Of a stretch of 5,092 nt of DNA, positions 1 through 4,840 are shown piece after piece; position 1 is the first letter of the stretch; each line of letters starts with the position of its first letter. The position numbers were made by a program, and so were the translations under genes. Below the pieces are notes generated by a model. It made no database searches. It was not told the DNA's origin and worked only from the letters and a program-made list of their open reading frames with translations. Source of the stretch: an uncultured Eubacteriales bacterium (lineage in GTDB: Bacteria > Bacillota > Clostridia > Oscillospirales > Oscillospiraceae); the NCBI GenBank assembly GCA_958427375.1, contig CAUABY010000160.1, positions 1-5,092 on the forward strand, given 5' to 3'.

Positions 1-1
1 G

Positions 2-133
2 GAACACATCTTTTCTCTGTCCGAAGTCCAGCGAGCCGTCCGTCACATGGCGATCATCCACATCAGACAAGCAAACAGAGACAAGGAGTTGAAAGCCGAT
101 AGCATTATTTCATCTGAGTGTCACGCAGACTAA
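2..133 (+). CDS. C-terminal end of an unidentified protein (partial), probably from a mobile element
   Basis: An open frame enters from the left edge and ends at TAA 131-133, leaving 43 residues. The tail contains the stretch SLSEVQRAVRHMAIIHIRQA and is mildly basic and helical in character, finishing with SSECHAD. I do not recognise the family. In Tn4451 the gene tnpW lies among transposition and mobilisation genes, so a mobile-element protein is the natural guess from context, but the residues shown do not prove it. The same frame stays open after the stop (134-331). The frame is chosen because the other two plus frames lack comparable protein-like composition; frame 1 is rich in S, H, P and R and stops near 103. 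Treat this as a probable gene end of unknown function. Confidence 0.45.
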   Translation, partial: EHIFSLSEVQRAVRHMAIIHIRQANRDKELKADSIISSECHAD

Positions 134-182
134 GCGAAGCGCAGGACAGTCTGCTATCGCTTCGGTCTGTTATCTCCGAAGC
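125..182 (+). repeat. Cluster of short overlapping inverted repeats after the upstream stop codon
   Basis: Three short dyads overlap here: GCAGAC (125-130) with GTCTGC (149-154); CGAAGCG (135-141) with CGCTTCG (158-164); and GCTTCGG (159-165) with CCGAAGC (176-182). The second and third share bases and so are mutually exclusive. None is followed by a T run, so they do not form a standard intrinsic terminator. They lie in the spacer between two plus-strand genes of the mobile element and could be RNA switches, processing sites or protein-binding DNA. The pairing is seen in the sequence; any role is inference. Confidence 0.4.
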
Positions 183-189
183 TGACGCA

Positions 190-261
190 GGAACAAGGCA
201 AGCGTGGCAAAGACAGCAAAGGTTTTATAGATACCTTAATGTTGCCGCCTTGCCTTGTTCC
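190..261 (+). repeat. Long inverted repeat GGAACAAGGCAAG / CTTGCCTTGTTCC upstream of tnpW
   Basis: GGAACAAGGCAAG (190-202) is the exact reverse complement of CTTGCCTTGTTCC (249-261). Beyond the 13-bp perfect part the pairing resumes, after a small internal loop, as GGCAA (206-210) against TTGCC (242-246). The loop is about 31 nt and AT-rich. No T run follows the right arm, so it is not a classic terminator. It ends 66 bp before the tnpW start and could be a structured mRNA leader, an attenuator-like element or a DNA site used by the mobile element. It is the strongest dyad in the left part of the window. Confidence 0.55.
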
Positions 262-312
262 ATCATACCGACCACCTCCCGATGATGAAAAGTCACCGGG
301 CATTTTTTATTT

Positions 313-320
313 AAAGGAGG
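313..320 (+). promoter_or_regulatory. Ribosome binding site for tnpW
   Basis: AAAGGAGG sits 7 nt before the ATG at 328. It is almost fully complementary to the 16S 3' end. It fixes the start of this very short gene and is a main reason to accept the gene as real. Confidence 0.8.
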
Positions 321-327
321 ATTTTGC

Positions 328-486
328 ATGAACAATACCTCAACCAACAGTACCTCTTGCCCGACTGTCAGAAAGCAGATCTGCAAGACCACCTATATCG
401 TGCGTGTCCATTTCTGCGAGACCGCCAAAGAAACAATGGAGAACAAAATCAAGCGTATGCTTCGTGAGGAAGTCCGCAGAATGTGA
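328..486 (+). CDS. tnpW: TnpW-family transposon-encoded small protein
   Basis: This is a complete 52-residue gene, ATG 328 to TGA 484-486, placed by an AAAGGAGG site at ideal spacing. The N-terminal 13 residues are a variable T/S/N-rich lead (MNNTSTNSTSCPT). The core reads KTTYIVRVHFCETAKETMENK, continuing into the basic helix IKRMLREE near the C-terminus. From memory, this pattern of TTY-V-VHF followed by ETAKET(M/L)-KIKR matches the TnpW family (named from the clostridial mobilisable transposon Tn4451), whose members are about 50-65 residues; the biochemical role is not known. It follows an unidentified gene end and a structured spacer on the same strand, and faces the flavin reductase convergently 83 bp downstream. 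It suggests that an integrative/mobilisable element occupies the left of the window. Identification rests on recalled motif similarity, not a search. Confidence 0.75.
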   Translation: MNNTSTNSTSCPTVRKQICKTTYIVRVHFCETAKETMENKIKRMLREEVRRM

Positions 487-569
487 CTTCTTCGTAAATT
501 TGATGAAAAAGTCCTTGACAATTCGCATCTGGGGTAACAAATTAACCTCTTAATTATACTATATCACAT
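487..569. other. AT-rich junction between the mobile-element gene and the minus-strand gene block
   Basis: This 83-bp gap separates convergent genes. It contains a short dyad AATTAA-CCTC-TTAATT (540-555), too AT-rich and without a following T run to be a convincing terminator, and an isolated TTGACA (515-520) lacking a good -10 box at 16-18 bp. The mobile-element end may lie here or nearby, but I see no target duplication or recognisable terminal repeat. Confidence 0.35.
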
Positions 570-1103
570 TCAAATGCTTGCGCCAAGAGTGTACGCCTCA
601 TTCATGGCCTTGGCAGCCTTGACCTCGCCCTTCTGATAAACGCCAGAACCATAGATGGCGCCTTTGACCTTTGCGCCTGGCAGGCAGTCCGTAAAGCCGC
701 GCAGAGCCTCAACCGTGCGCTCAAGACAGGGCTTTTCATCGGCGGCTGTGACGATGAAGTACACGTCCTTATCACGAATCTCGGTATAGCGGGGAAGCGT
801 GCGGTCTATCATTGTTTTCATCTGGCCGCAGAGGGAGTAGAAGTACACCGGCGTCGCTAGGACGAGAACTTCCGCCTGCACCATCTTTTCAAGAAGCGCG
901 GCCATATCGTCATCATGCGCGCATTTGCCGGTGCCGCGGCAGGCATAGCAGGCAAGGCAGGGCGCAATGTTCAGCTCCTGAAGGCGAACCTTAGCCGCCA
1001 CGTTGCCGCTGTCAACCGCGCCGCGCACAAACTCATCACAGAGTATGTCGGAGTTGCCGCCCTTGCGCGGGCTGCCGGATATAACCAAAACTTTTTTATC
1101 CAT
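570..1103 (-). CDS. NAD(P)H-dependent flavin reductase, iron-sulfur flavoprotein-like (flavodoxin fold)
   Basis: The product is 177 residues, full length for this NADPH-dependent FMN reductase (WrbA/Isf-like) family. The N-terminus KVLVISGSPRKGGNS (4-18) is the flavin phosphate-binding loop. The segment CLACYACRGTGKC (49-61) gives cysteines 49, 52, 55 and 61, a CX2CX2CX5C pattern. This is the compact motif that binds a 4Fe-4S cluster in archaeal iron-sulfur flavoprotein (Isf). It is followed by the acidic HDDDM and by LATPVYFYSLCGQMKTMIDR (82-101), the second flavin-contacting region. Members are cytosolic and pass electrons between a ferredoxin or NAD(P)H and small acceptors such as quinones, O2 or peroxide; the substrate here is unknown. 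The start at 1103 has an AGGAGA site about 10 nt upstream. The gene has its own promoter-like sequence and follows the terminator of the DUF308 gene. No strong terminator is seen after its stop. Confidence 0.88.
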   Translation of the reverse strand: MDKKVLVISGSPRKGGNSDILCDEFVRGAVDSGNVAAKVRLQELNIAPCLACYACRGTGKCAHDDDMAALLEKMVQAEVLVLATPVYFYSLCGQMKTMIDRTLPRYTEIRDKDVYFIVTAADEKPCLERTVEALRGFTDCLPGAKVKGAIYGSGVYQKGEVKAAKAMNEAYTLGASI

Positions 1104-1140
1104 GTTTATAATTTCTCCTATGTTTATTTTACTGTCTCAT

Positions 1141-1169
1141 ATTATAAAATCAGCGAGACTTTTTTACAA
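1141..1169 (-). promoter_or_regulatory. Candidate sigma-A promoter of the flavin reductase gene
   Basis: Read on the minus strand there is TTGTAA (1164-1169), a 17-bp spacer, and a perfect TATAAT (1141-1146), giving a start near 1134 and a leader of about 30 nt. The -35 box lies inside the loop and arm of the terminator of the preceding gene, so the two signals overlap. Confidence 0.5.
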
Positions 1170-1177
1170 GTCTCGCT
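1152..1177 (-). terminator. Rho-independent terminator of the DUF308 gene
   Basis: AGCGAGACTT (1152-1161) pairs perfectly with AAGTCTCGCT (1168-1177) around a 6-nt loop. On the minus strand the stem is followed by GATTTTATAAT, a moderate T tract. It begins 33 nt after the stop of the DUF308 gene. Confidence 0.7.
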
Positions 1178-1209
1178 TGGTTTATCAGTATATACCTTTG
1201 GCTCATAGC

Positions 1210-1761
1210 TCAGGTGTTTTCGCTTTTTTCCCGGCCGCGGGAGAGGATGGAGACGATGTCAAAAACCGCGTCAACAATTATGGTCACGCCGGTAAACGTC
1301 CACAATACCTCCACGGTTTTGAACGGGCTTGCAAGTATGACAGCGCCGCACACGAGAGAGATTGCCGCGCTGAGCGCGGGCAGATACCATCTTCTGCCTT
1401 TCATGCGCAAAACGTCAACCATCCACTGGATTTTGCCCACGCCCAGCACCAAAAGGCAGGCACCGTAAAACATGGTGAGCACAGGGAAGGTTGCAACAAA
1501 CCACTCGGACTTAACGATGCAGAACACGCCTAAAAGCAGCATGATGAGCCCCTTGGACAAGTCCTGCTCAAGGGATGCTGTTACAGGGTCTTTCCTAAAG
1601 TAGCGCGATACGAAGCCCAAGCCGCCTATACACAGAATTACGCCCGCGCCCACTATTATCCCGGAGGTAAAAGCCACGGGATTTATCAGTAGCAAAATGC
1701 CCACCAGCACCCCAAACAGCGACCCCGCAAGCCCGCCGAGCTGCTTTTTAATACCTTGCAT
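1210..1761 (-). CDS. DUF308 / HdeD-like six-helix membrane protein
   Basis: The product is 183 residues and dominated by hydrophobic helices arranged as three hairpins: about 11-28 and 32-52, 69-84 and 88-110, and 128-145 and 152-173. Charged linkers (SRYFRKDP near 52-59; RMKGRRW near 119-125) separate the pairs, and a short charged tail (SRGREKSENT) follows. Repeated two-helix units with small G-rich helices and this length fit the DUF308 (HdeD-like) family. In enterobacteria HdeD is linked to acid resistance; in Bacillota the role is not known. No signal peptide is apparent beyond the first helix. AGGAGG (1770-1775) lies 8 nt before the ATG and supports the start. It is separated by 203 bp from the DUF362 gene, which ends in its own terminator, so it is probably transcribed alone. 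Its promoter is not clear: a TTGATA and a TAATAT lie upstream (1827-1832 and 1801-1806), but their 20-bp spacing is poor. Confidence 0.82.
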   Translation of the reverse strand: MQGIKKQLGGLAGSLFGVLVGILLLINPVAFTSGIIVGAGVILCIGGLGFVSRYFRKDPVTASLEQDLSKGLIMLLLGVFCIVKSEWFVATFPVLTMFYGACLLVLGVGKIQWMVDVLRMKGRRWYLPALSAAISLVCGAVILASPFKTVEVLWTFTGVTIIVDAVFDIVSILSRGREKSENT

Positions 1762-1917
1762 ATCAAATGCCTCCTAATCCTCTTTGTTTCATATGCAGTT
1801 ATATTAATCCCATCGCGGTGCGGATTTATCAACAATTGGTAAACAAAAATTCGTTTTTACACAAGATATGAAAATCAGCCAAATTTTTCGCCCGCTTGAA
1901 AGGCACGGAAATGCGAA

Positions 1918-1948
1918 ACGGGCAGGCCATCAGCGATGGTCTGCCCGT
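1918..1948 (-). terminator. Rho-independent (possibly bidirectional) terminator of the DUF362 gene
   Basis: ACGGGCAG-N-CCATC (1918-1931) pairs with GATGG-N-CTGCCCGT (1935-1948), with 13 Watson-Crick pairs interrupted by one internal position (1926/1940) and a 3-nt loop. It starts 16 nt after the DUF362 stop. On the minus strand it is followed by the broken T tract TTTCGCATTT, and on the plus strand by the better TGTTTTGCTATTT. The internal mismatch is a G-U pair only in plus-strand RNA, so it could work in both directions. Confidence 0.75.
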
Positions 1949-1964
1949 GTTTTGCTATTTAATT

Positions 1965-2987
1965 TCAGTTATCGGAAACGAAAATATCCAGCGGCTTGAA
2001 AGGCTTGACATCCGCCACAGCGTCCGCCAAGCTTATCTCAGCATCGCCGTTGTCCACGTCGATAAGCTGATACTTATCGTTGCCCATGCCCATCTCTTTC
2101 ATATAAGTCAGCTGGCGCAGACCGTGGCGCGACTCGATACGCTCAACGATATCCTTATGCTCGTCCTCTTTCAGAGCATAGACAAGGTCAATAGAGGCCT
2201 GGTCAATGGCGAGGATATCGAGGGAGGCGAGGATGCCGATGTTCGGCGTGACAACCGGCGCTGCCCCAACACCGGCGCAGTCACAGTCAACCGACATGTT
2301 GCGCAGGACATTGATATAGGCAATATGCTCACCAAAGTGGTCAATCGTTGCCTTGGACGACTCCACTATGCGCTCCATAAACTCTTCCGTCTTGATATCC
2401 CACATGTCATCGGAGCCAGGGGTGGTGTGGAGCATGGCCTTGCCTATTCTGCCATCAGCACAGCCGATGCCTATATTCTTGTTTGAGCCGCCAAAGCCGC
2501 CCTGAACATGACCCTTGAAGTGGGTGAGGACGAAGAGTGAGTCATAGTTGAGGATATTTTTGCCCATGGACATCTCGGTGAACCATTTGCCGCCCTTGAC
2601 AGGGAGCATGACGGTGCCGTCCTCATCCATGATGTCAACCGGACAGAAGTTCCAGCCGTTGACCTCAAGCGTTTCGCGGTGCTGCTCGGTAGTATAGCGG
2701 TCACCCTCATAGTAGGTGTTGGTTTCGACTATGGCGGCGTCGGGCAGCTTCTCAGCAAGGAGCTCTTTGACCCACGGGCGCGGGATAATATTCGGGCCGT
2801 GCTTTTCGCCGGTATGGAGCTTTACGCCCACTTTGCCGGTGAATCGGCTGCTGATGCGGTCATACATCTTTTTGAGGCCTGCGGCGGACAAATCACGGGT
2901 GAAATACACAACGGACGTCTCTCCGCTGCGCTCATTATAGGGGATGTAGCGGTCTCCGCCGGTGCCGGGTACAATTTTTTTGTCCAT
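1965..2987 (-). CDS. DUF362 domain protein (putative Fe-S centre protein, COG2768-like)
   Basis: The product is 340 residues and covers the whole DUF362 domain. A short lead (1-23) precedes SVVYF (25-29). GKVGVKLHTGEKHGP (51-65) is an early conserved strand and loop. The family hallmark THFKGHVQGGFGGSNKNIGI (155-174) is intact and is followed by GCADGRIGKAMLH (175-187). The second hallmark is SVDCDCAG (232-239), then NIGILASLDILAIDQASIDL (249-268). Relatives are described as uncharacterised Fe-S centre proteins, and some carry an inserted ferredoxin domain. Here no CX2CX2C ferredoxin motif is present, leaving Cys115, Cys176, Cys235 and Cys237 as the only cysteines. The reaction is unknown. 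There is no signal peptide, so it is presumably cytosolic. GGAGAG lies 6 nt before the ATG. A 265-bp upstream region holds a strong promoter and a long leader. The family call is firm; the function is not known. Confidence 0.85.
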   Translation of the reverse strand: MDKKIVPGTGGDRYIPYNERSGETSVVYFTRDLSAAGLKKMYDRISSRFTGKVGVKLHTGEKHGPNIIPRPWVKELLAEKLPDAAIVETNTYYEGDRYTTEQHRETLEVNGWNFCPVDIMDEDGTVMLPVKGGKWFTEMSMGKNILNYDSLFVLTHFKGHVQGGFGGSNKNIGIGCADGRIGKAMLHTTPGSDDMWDIKTEEFMERIVESSKATIDHFGEHIAYINVLRNMSVDCDCAGVGAAPVVTPNIGILASLDILAIDQASIDLVYALKEDEHKDIVERIESRHGLRQLTYMKEMGMGNDKYQLIDVDNGDAEISLADAVADVKPFKPLDIFVSDN

Positions 2988-3038
2988 ATTACACTCTCCA
3001 TTATAATGTTGATATTAAAAAGTTTTTACACTATCTCG

Positions 3039-3053
3039 ATTAATAATATTAAT
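3039..3053. promoter_or_regulatory. AT-rich perfect dyad, possible LysR-type operator
   Basis: ATTAATA-N-TATTAAT is a perfect inverted repeat with 7-bp arms, and it contains the T-N11-A spacing typical of LysR-family boxes. It lies between the LysR gene and the DUF362 gene, 52 bp upstream of the DUF362 start. The surrounding DNA is very AT-rich, so chance palindromes are expected. Binding by the neighbouring regulator is inference only. Confidence 0.3.
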
Positions 3054-3070
3054 ATACTTTTTTAGATTTT

Positions 3071-3112
3071 TCAAGAGTTTCTCACAGCACCCATTAAGAT
3101 AGAGCTATCCAT
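3071..3112 (-). CDS. Possible leader mini-ORF (13 residues) upstream of the DUF362 gene
   Basis: On the minus strand ATG (3110-3112) opens MDSSILMGAVRNS and stops at TGA (3071-3073). AGGAGG (3126-3131) precedes it, but the 13-nt spacing is longer than ideal. It lies inside the roughly 220-nt leader running from the strong promoter at 3214-3241 to the DUF362 gene. A 7-bp pairing, AGAGTTT with AAACTCT (3134-3140 and 3074-3080), would enclose the ribosome binding site and nearly the whole mini-ORF. It may be a regulatory leader peptide, or the AGGAGG may be chance or part of a promoter spacer. The composition shows no run of one amino acid that would suggest classic attenuation. Confidence 0.25.
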   Translation of the reverse strand: MDSSILMGAVRNS

Positions 3113-3118
3113 TTTTAA

Positions 3119-3148
3119 GTTGTAACCTCCTGTAAACTCTACAGTCAA
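3119..3148 (-). promoter_or_regulatory. Second promoter-like element with long spacer and internal dyad
   Basis: On the minus strand TTGACT (3143-3148) and TACAAC (3119-3124) are separated by 18 bp. The spacer and -35 edge contain a dyad CTGTA-N5-TACAG (3130-3144). Promoters with stretched spacers and a dyad between the boxes are typical targets of MerR-family activators. No MerR gene is in the window, and this would overlap the AGGAGG of the mini-ORF, so the two readings compete. Confidence 0.25.
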
Positions 3149-3213
3149 AAAATTTTTTACGCGCAAAAACAGGTGCAGAGGAAGAGCAAAATACGCTTTT
3201 TCACTGCGTCCAT

Positions 3214-3241
3214 ATTATAACAGAGACAATCACTATATCAA
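3214..3241 (-). promoter_or_regulatory. Strong sigma-A promoter for the DUF362 leader
   Basis: On the minus strand TTGATA (3236-3241), a 16-bp spacer and a perfect TATAAT (3214-3219) predict a start near 3207, just after the LysR stop codon. The transcript would carry about 220 nt before the DUF362 ATG. No convincing terminator separates the LysR gene from this point, so read-through from the LysR gene is also possible. Confidence 0.6.
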
Positions 3242-3252
3242 ATACTTAGTTT

Positions 3253-4143
3253 TTATGCCTGAGTTATGCCTAAAAAACATTTAATATGCTCAATAAATTT
3301 TGTCGCCGCAAGGCTGAACGGCTGCCGCTTTTTCCACGCGAACACACTGTTTGCCGTGAGTTCTGGCAAGAAAGGGCGGCAGACGATTTTTCTTCTGTCC
3401 CAAAATGGCACCGAGCCCTCTATAACCAGCGAATACGCAAGCCCGCGCTGCACCATCAAAGCGCTGTTGGTGGTGAGATTACTGGTGAACAGCACCTGAC
3501 TTTCGCTGTAATAGCGCCCCAGCCAGTTGAGAACCTCATTTTGTACACTGCTGCGACGCGGCAGAATGAGCGGCTTATCCTTCAAATCCTTCGCGCTCAC
3601 AGCCTCCTTTGCCGCCAGCGGGTCATCCGGGCGCATCAGAACCACCCAGCGCTCTTTACCATTGAGCCGAATAAAATCAAACTTTTCCATATCCACCGGC
3701 TCCATGAGAACGCCTATGTCAATAAGCCCTTTTTCCATCTGCTCTTTTATAACGTCGGCATTGCCTGTGACAAGGTCAAAGTTGACAAGCGGATACCGCT
3801 CACGAAAGCGCGCTATAAGCTCCGGCAGCTCCTGCATGGCGGCAAGCTCTCCGCCGCCAATAACTATTCTGCCCTCAACCTGCCCGTCTTTCTCCAAAAG
3901 CTCCTTCTCAGTTCTGTCAACGAGAGCAAGTATCTCCTCCGCCCGCCGCCTGAGCAGTATTCCCTCGCTTGTCAGGGTGATTTTGCGCGCGCCGCGGTGA
4001 AAAAGCGACACCCCCAGCTCCTCCTCAAGCTGCGCGAGCTGGCGGCTGAGCGTGGGCTGGGTAATATGCAAAACCTCCGCCGCGCGGTTTATCCCCTTTT
4101 CCCAGACAACGGTCAAAAAATAGCGAAGCACCCTTATTTCCAT
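3253..4143 (-). CDS. LysR-type transcriptional regulator
   Basis: The product is 296 residues, the usual length for the family. Residues 1-60 form the winged helix-turn-helix: INRAAEVLHITQPTLSRQLA (18-37) is the canonical HTH and LEEELGVSLFHRGARKITLT (39-58) the wing. A linker helix runs about 62-88. From GRIVIGGG (91-98) onward the protein has the periplasmic-binding-like effector domain, including FRERYPLVNFDLVTGN (113-128), KGLIDIGVLMEPV (138-150) and VQRGLAYSLVIEGSVPF (231-247). It should bind DNA as a tetramer and respond to an unknown small molecule. GGGAGA (4151-4156) lies 7 nt before the ATG. It lies between the flavodoxin and DUF362 genes on the same strand rather than divergent from a target, so its targets cannot be read from layout; both neighbours are candidates. 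Dyads upstream (4206-4241) could serve autoregulation. Confidence 0.93.
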   Translation of the reverse strand: MEIRVLRYFLTVVWEKGINRAAEVLHITQPTLSRQLAQLEEELGVSLFHRGARKITLTSEGILLRRRAEEILALVDRTEKELLEKDGQVEGRIVIGGGELAAMQELPELIARFRERYPLVNFDLVTGNADVIKEQMEKGLIDIGVLMEPVDMEKFDFIRLNGKERWVVLMRPDDPLAAKEAVSAKDLKDKPLILPRRSSVQNEVLNWLGRYYSESQVLFTSNLTTNSALMVQRGLAYSLVIEGSVPFWDRRKIVCRPFLPELTANSVFAWKKRQPFSLAATKFIEHIKCFLGITQA

Positions 4144-4173
4144 AGCGGATTCTCCCGAATTTCATTTTTTACT

Positions 4174-4202
4174 ATGATACCAAGGATGCGGCAAAAACGC
4201 AA
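4174..4202 (-). promoter_or_regulatory. Candidate promoter of the LysR gene
   Basis: On the minus strand TTGCGT (4197-4202), a 17-bp spacer and TATCAT (4174-4179) make a moderate sigma-A promoter with a start near 4167 and a leader of about 24 nt. It sits immediately downstream of the dyads at 4206-4241. Confidence 0.4.
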
Positions 4203-4205
4203 TGG

Positions 4206-4241
4206 TACGGGATATATCAGGTATAAAATATTATGTAATAT
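4206..4241. promoter_or_regulatory. Two AT-rich dyads upstream of the LysR promoter
   Basis: TAC-N2-GATATATC-N2-GTA (4206-4223) is an 18-bp interrupted palindrome, and ATATTA-TG-TAATAT (4228-4241) is a second dyad. They are placed just upstream of the candidate -35 box, where autoregulating LysR proteins often bind. Neither shows a clean T-N11-A box, and the area is highly AT-rich. Confidence 0.3.
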
Positions 4242-4281
4242 ATTTTATGTTAACTATATTATGTAGATATAGACACAAAAT

Positions 4282-4313
4282 CAGGAGCTTTCCTGCAAAT
4301 CGGAAAGCTCCTG
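4282..4313 (-). terminator. Rho-independent terminator of the flavodoxin gene
   Basis: CAGGAGCTTTCC (4282-4293) pairs perfectly with GGAAAGCTCCTG (4302-4313), a 12-bp stem with an 8-nt loop. On the minus strand it is followed by ATTTTGTGT. It begins 22 nt after the flavodoxin stop and separates that gene from the LysR gene. Confidence 0.8.
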
Positions 4314-4335
4314 TTTGGTATTAACTTTATGCGTT

Positions 4336-4806
4336 TCAGAACTTATCTGCCCATGCCGCAAGCTCCTTGTCGGAGGCGCGACTTAAAAGCTTGCCGCTGT
4401 CCCAATTCGCGTTGGGGCAGAGCTTTTTGAGCGAGGCCGCGGTATTGCCGATGCCGCTGCCGCCGGAGGTTGCGAAAGGTACGAGAGTTTTGCCGGAGAA
4501 GTCATAGCTCTCAACAAAGGTCTCAATAATGCGGGGTGCGGTATACCACCAGATGGGGAAGCCGACAAACACGGTGTCATAATCCGCCATATTGGCAAGC
4601 TTAGAGGCAATCTCCGGACGGGATGCGGGGTCGTTATTCTCAAGGCTGCTACGGCTGTTGCTGTCAGTCCATCTGAGGTCGGCGCTGGTATAGGGCACTG
4701 CTGGGCGAATCTCAAAGAGGTCTGCGCCCGCTGCCTTTGCCAGACGCTCAGCGACGACCTTAGTAGTTCCGCTTGCGGAAAAATACGCCACTAATTTTTT
4801 ACTCAT
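4336..4806 (-). CDS. Short-chain flavodoxin
   Basis: The product is 156 residues with a complete flavodoxin fold. VAYFSASGTTKVVAE (6-20) is strand 1 and the FMN phosphate-binding loop. FEIRPAVPYTSADLRWT (31-47) and the polar stretch SNSRSSLENNDPASRPEI (49-66) are typical of the flavodoxin type common in gut anaerobes. YDTVFVGFPIWWYTAPRIIE (76-95) carries the aromatic residues that pack on the isoalloxazine ring (Trp86/Trp87/Tyr88), and FATSGGSGIGNTAASLK (111-127) is the third flavin loop. It should be a cytosolic single-electron carrier or a small flavin-dependent reductase; the partner is not known. GGAGA (4816-4820) lies 9 nt before the ATG. It has a promoter with a perfect TATAAT and ends in a strong terminator, so it is probably a single-gene unit. 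Flavodoxins of this type are often next to LysR regulators, as here, which hints at regulation by the neighbour. Confidence 0.92.
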   Translation of the reverse strand: MSKKLVAYFSASGTTKVVAERLAKAAGADLFEIRPAVPYTSADLRWTDSNSRSSLENNDPASRPEIASKLANMADYDTVFVGFPIWWYTAPRIIETFVESYDFSGKTLVPFATSGGSGIGNTAASLKKLCPNANWDSGKLLSRASDKELAAWADKF

Positions 4807-4840
4807 AAAATGTCATCTCCATATAATAATTCAATTTCAG

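Noticed and set aside
505..520. Similarity of the GTCAAGGACTTTTT-like sequence here (minus strand) to the repeat at 5046-5075, suggesting a repeated element
   Set aside because: The match is short and made mostly of homopolymer runs; it could not be extended on either side.
515..520. TTGACA as a promoter leaving the mobile element
   Set aside because: No acceptable -10 box lies at 16-18 bp and no plus-strand gene follows.
340..540. Minus-strand open frame of 66 codons opposite tnpW
   Set aside because: It lies antisense to the well-supported tnpW gene, has no ribosome binding site at its start, and its protein matches nothing I recognise.
1003..1533. Long plus-strand open frame across the start of the flavin reductase and the DUF308 gene
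   Set aside because: It is antisense to two recognised genes, crosses a terminator and promoter, and has H/R/P-rich composition typical of a shadow frame.
1896..2486. 196-codon plus-strand open frame
   Set aside because: It starts before the DUF362 terminator hairpin, reads through it, and is otherwise antisense to the DUF362 coding region.
3253..3271. Direct repeat TTATGCCT spaced by 11 bp
   Set aside because: It covers the stop and last codons of the LysR gene and is only 8 bp long; chance is sufficient.
3286..4266. 326-codon plus-strand open frame
   Set aside because: It mirrors the LysR gene in a shadow frame and continues into its promoter region; the minus-strand protein has a textbook LysR domain order.
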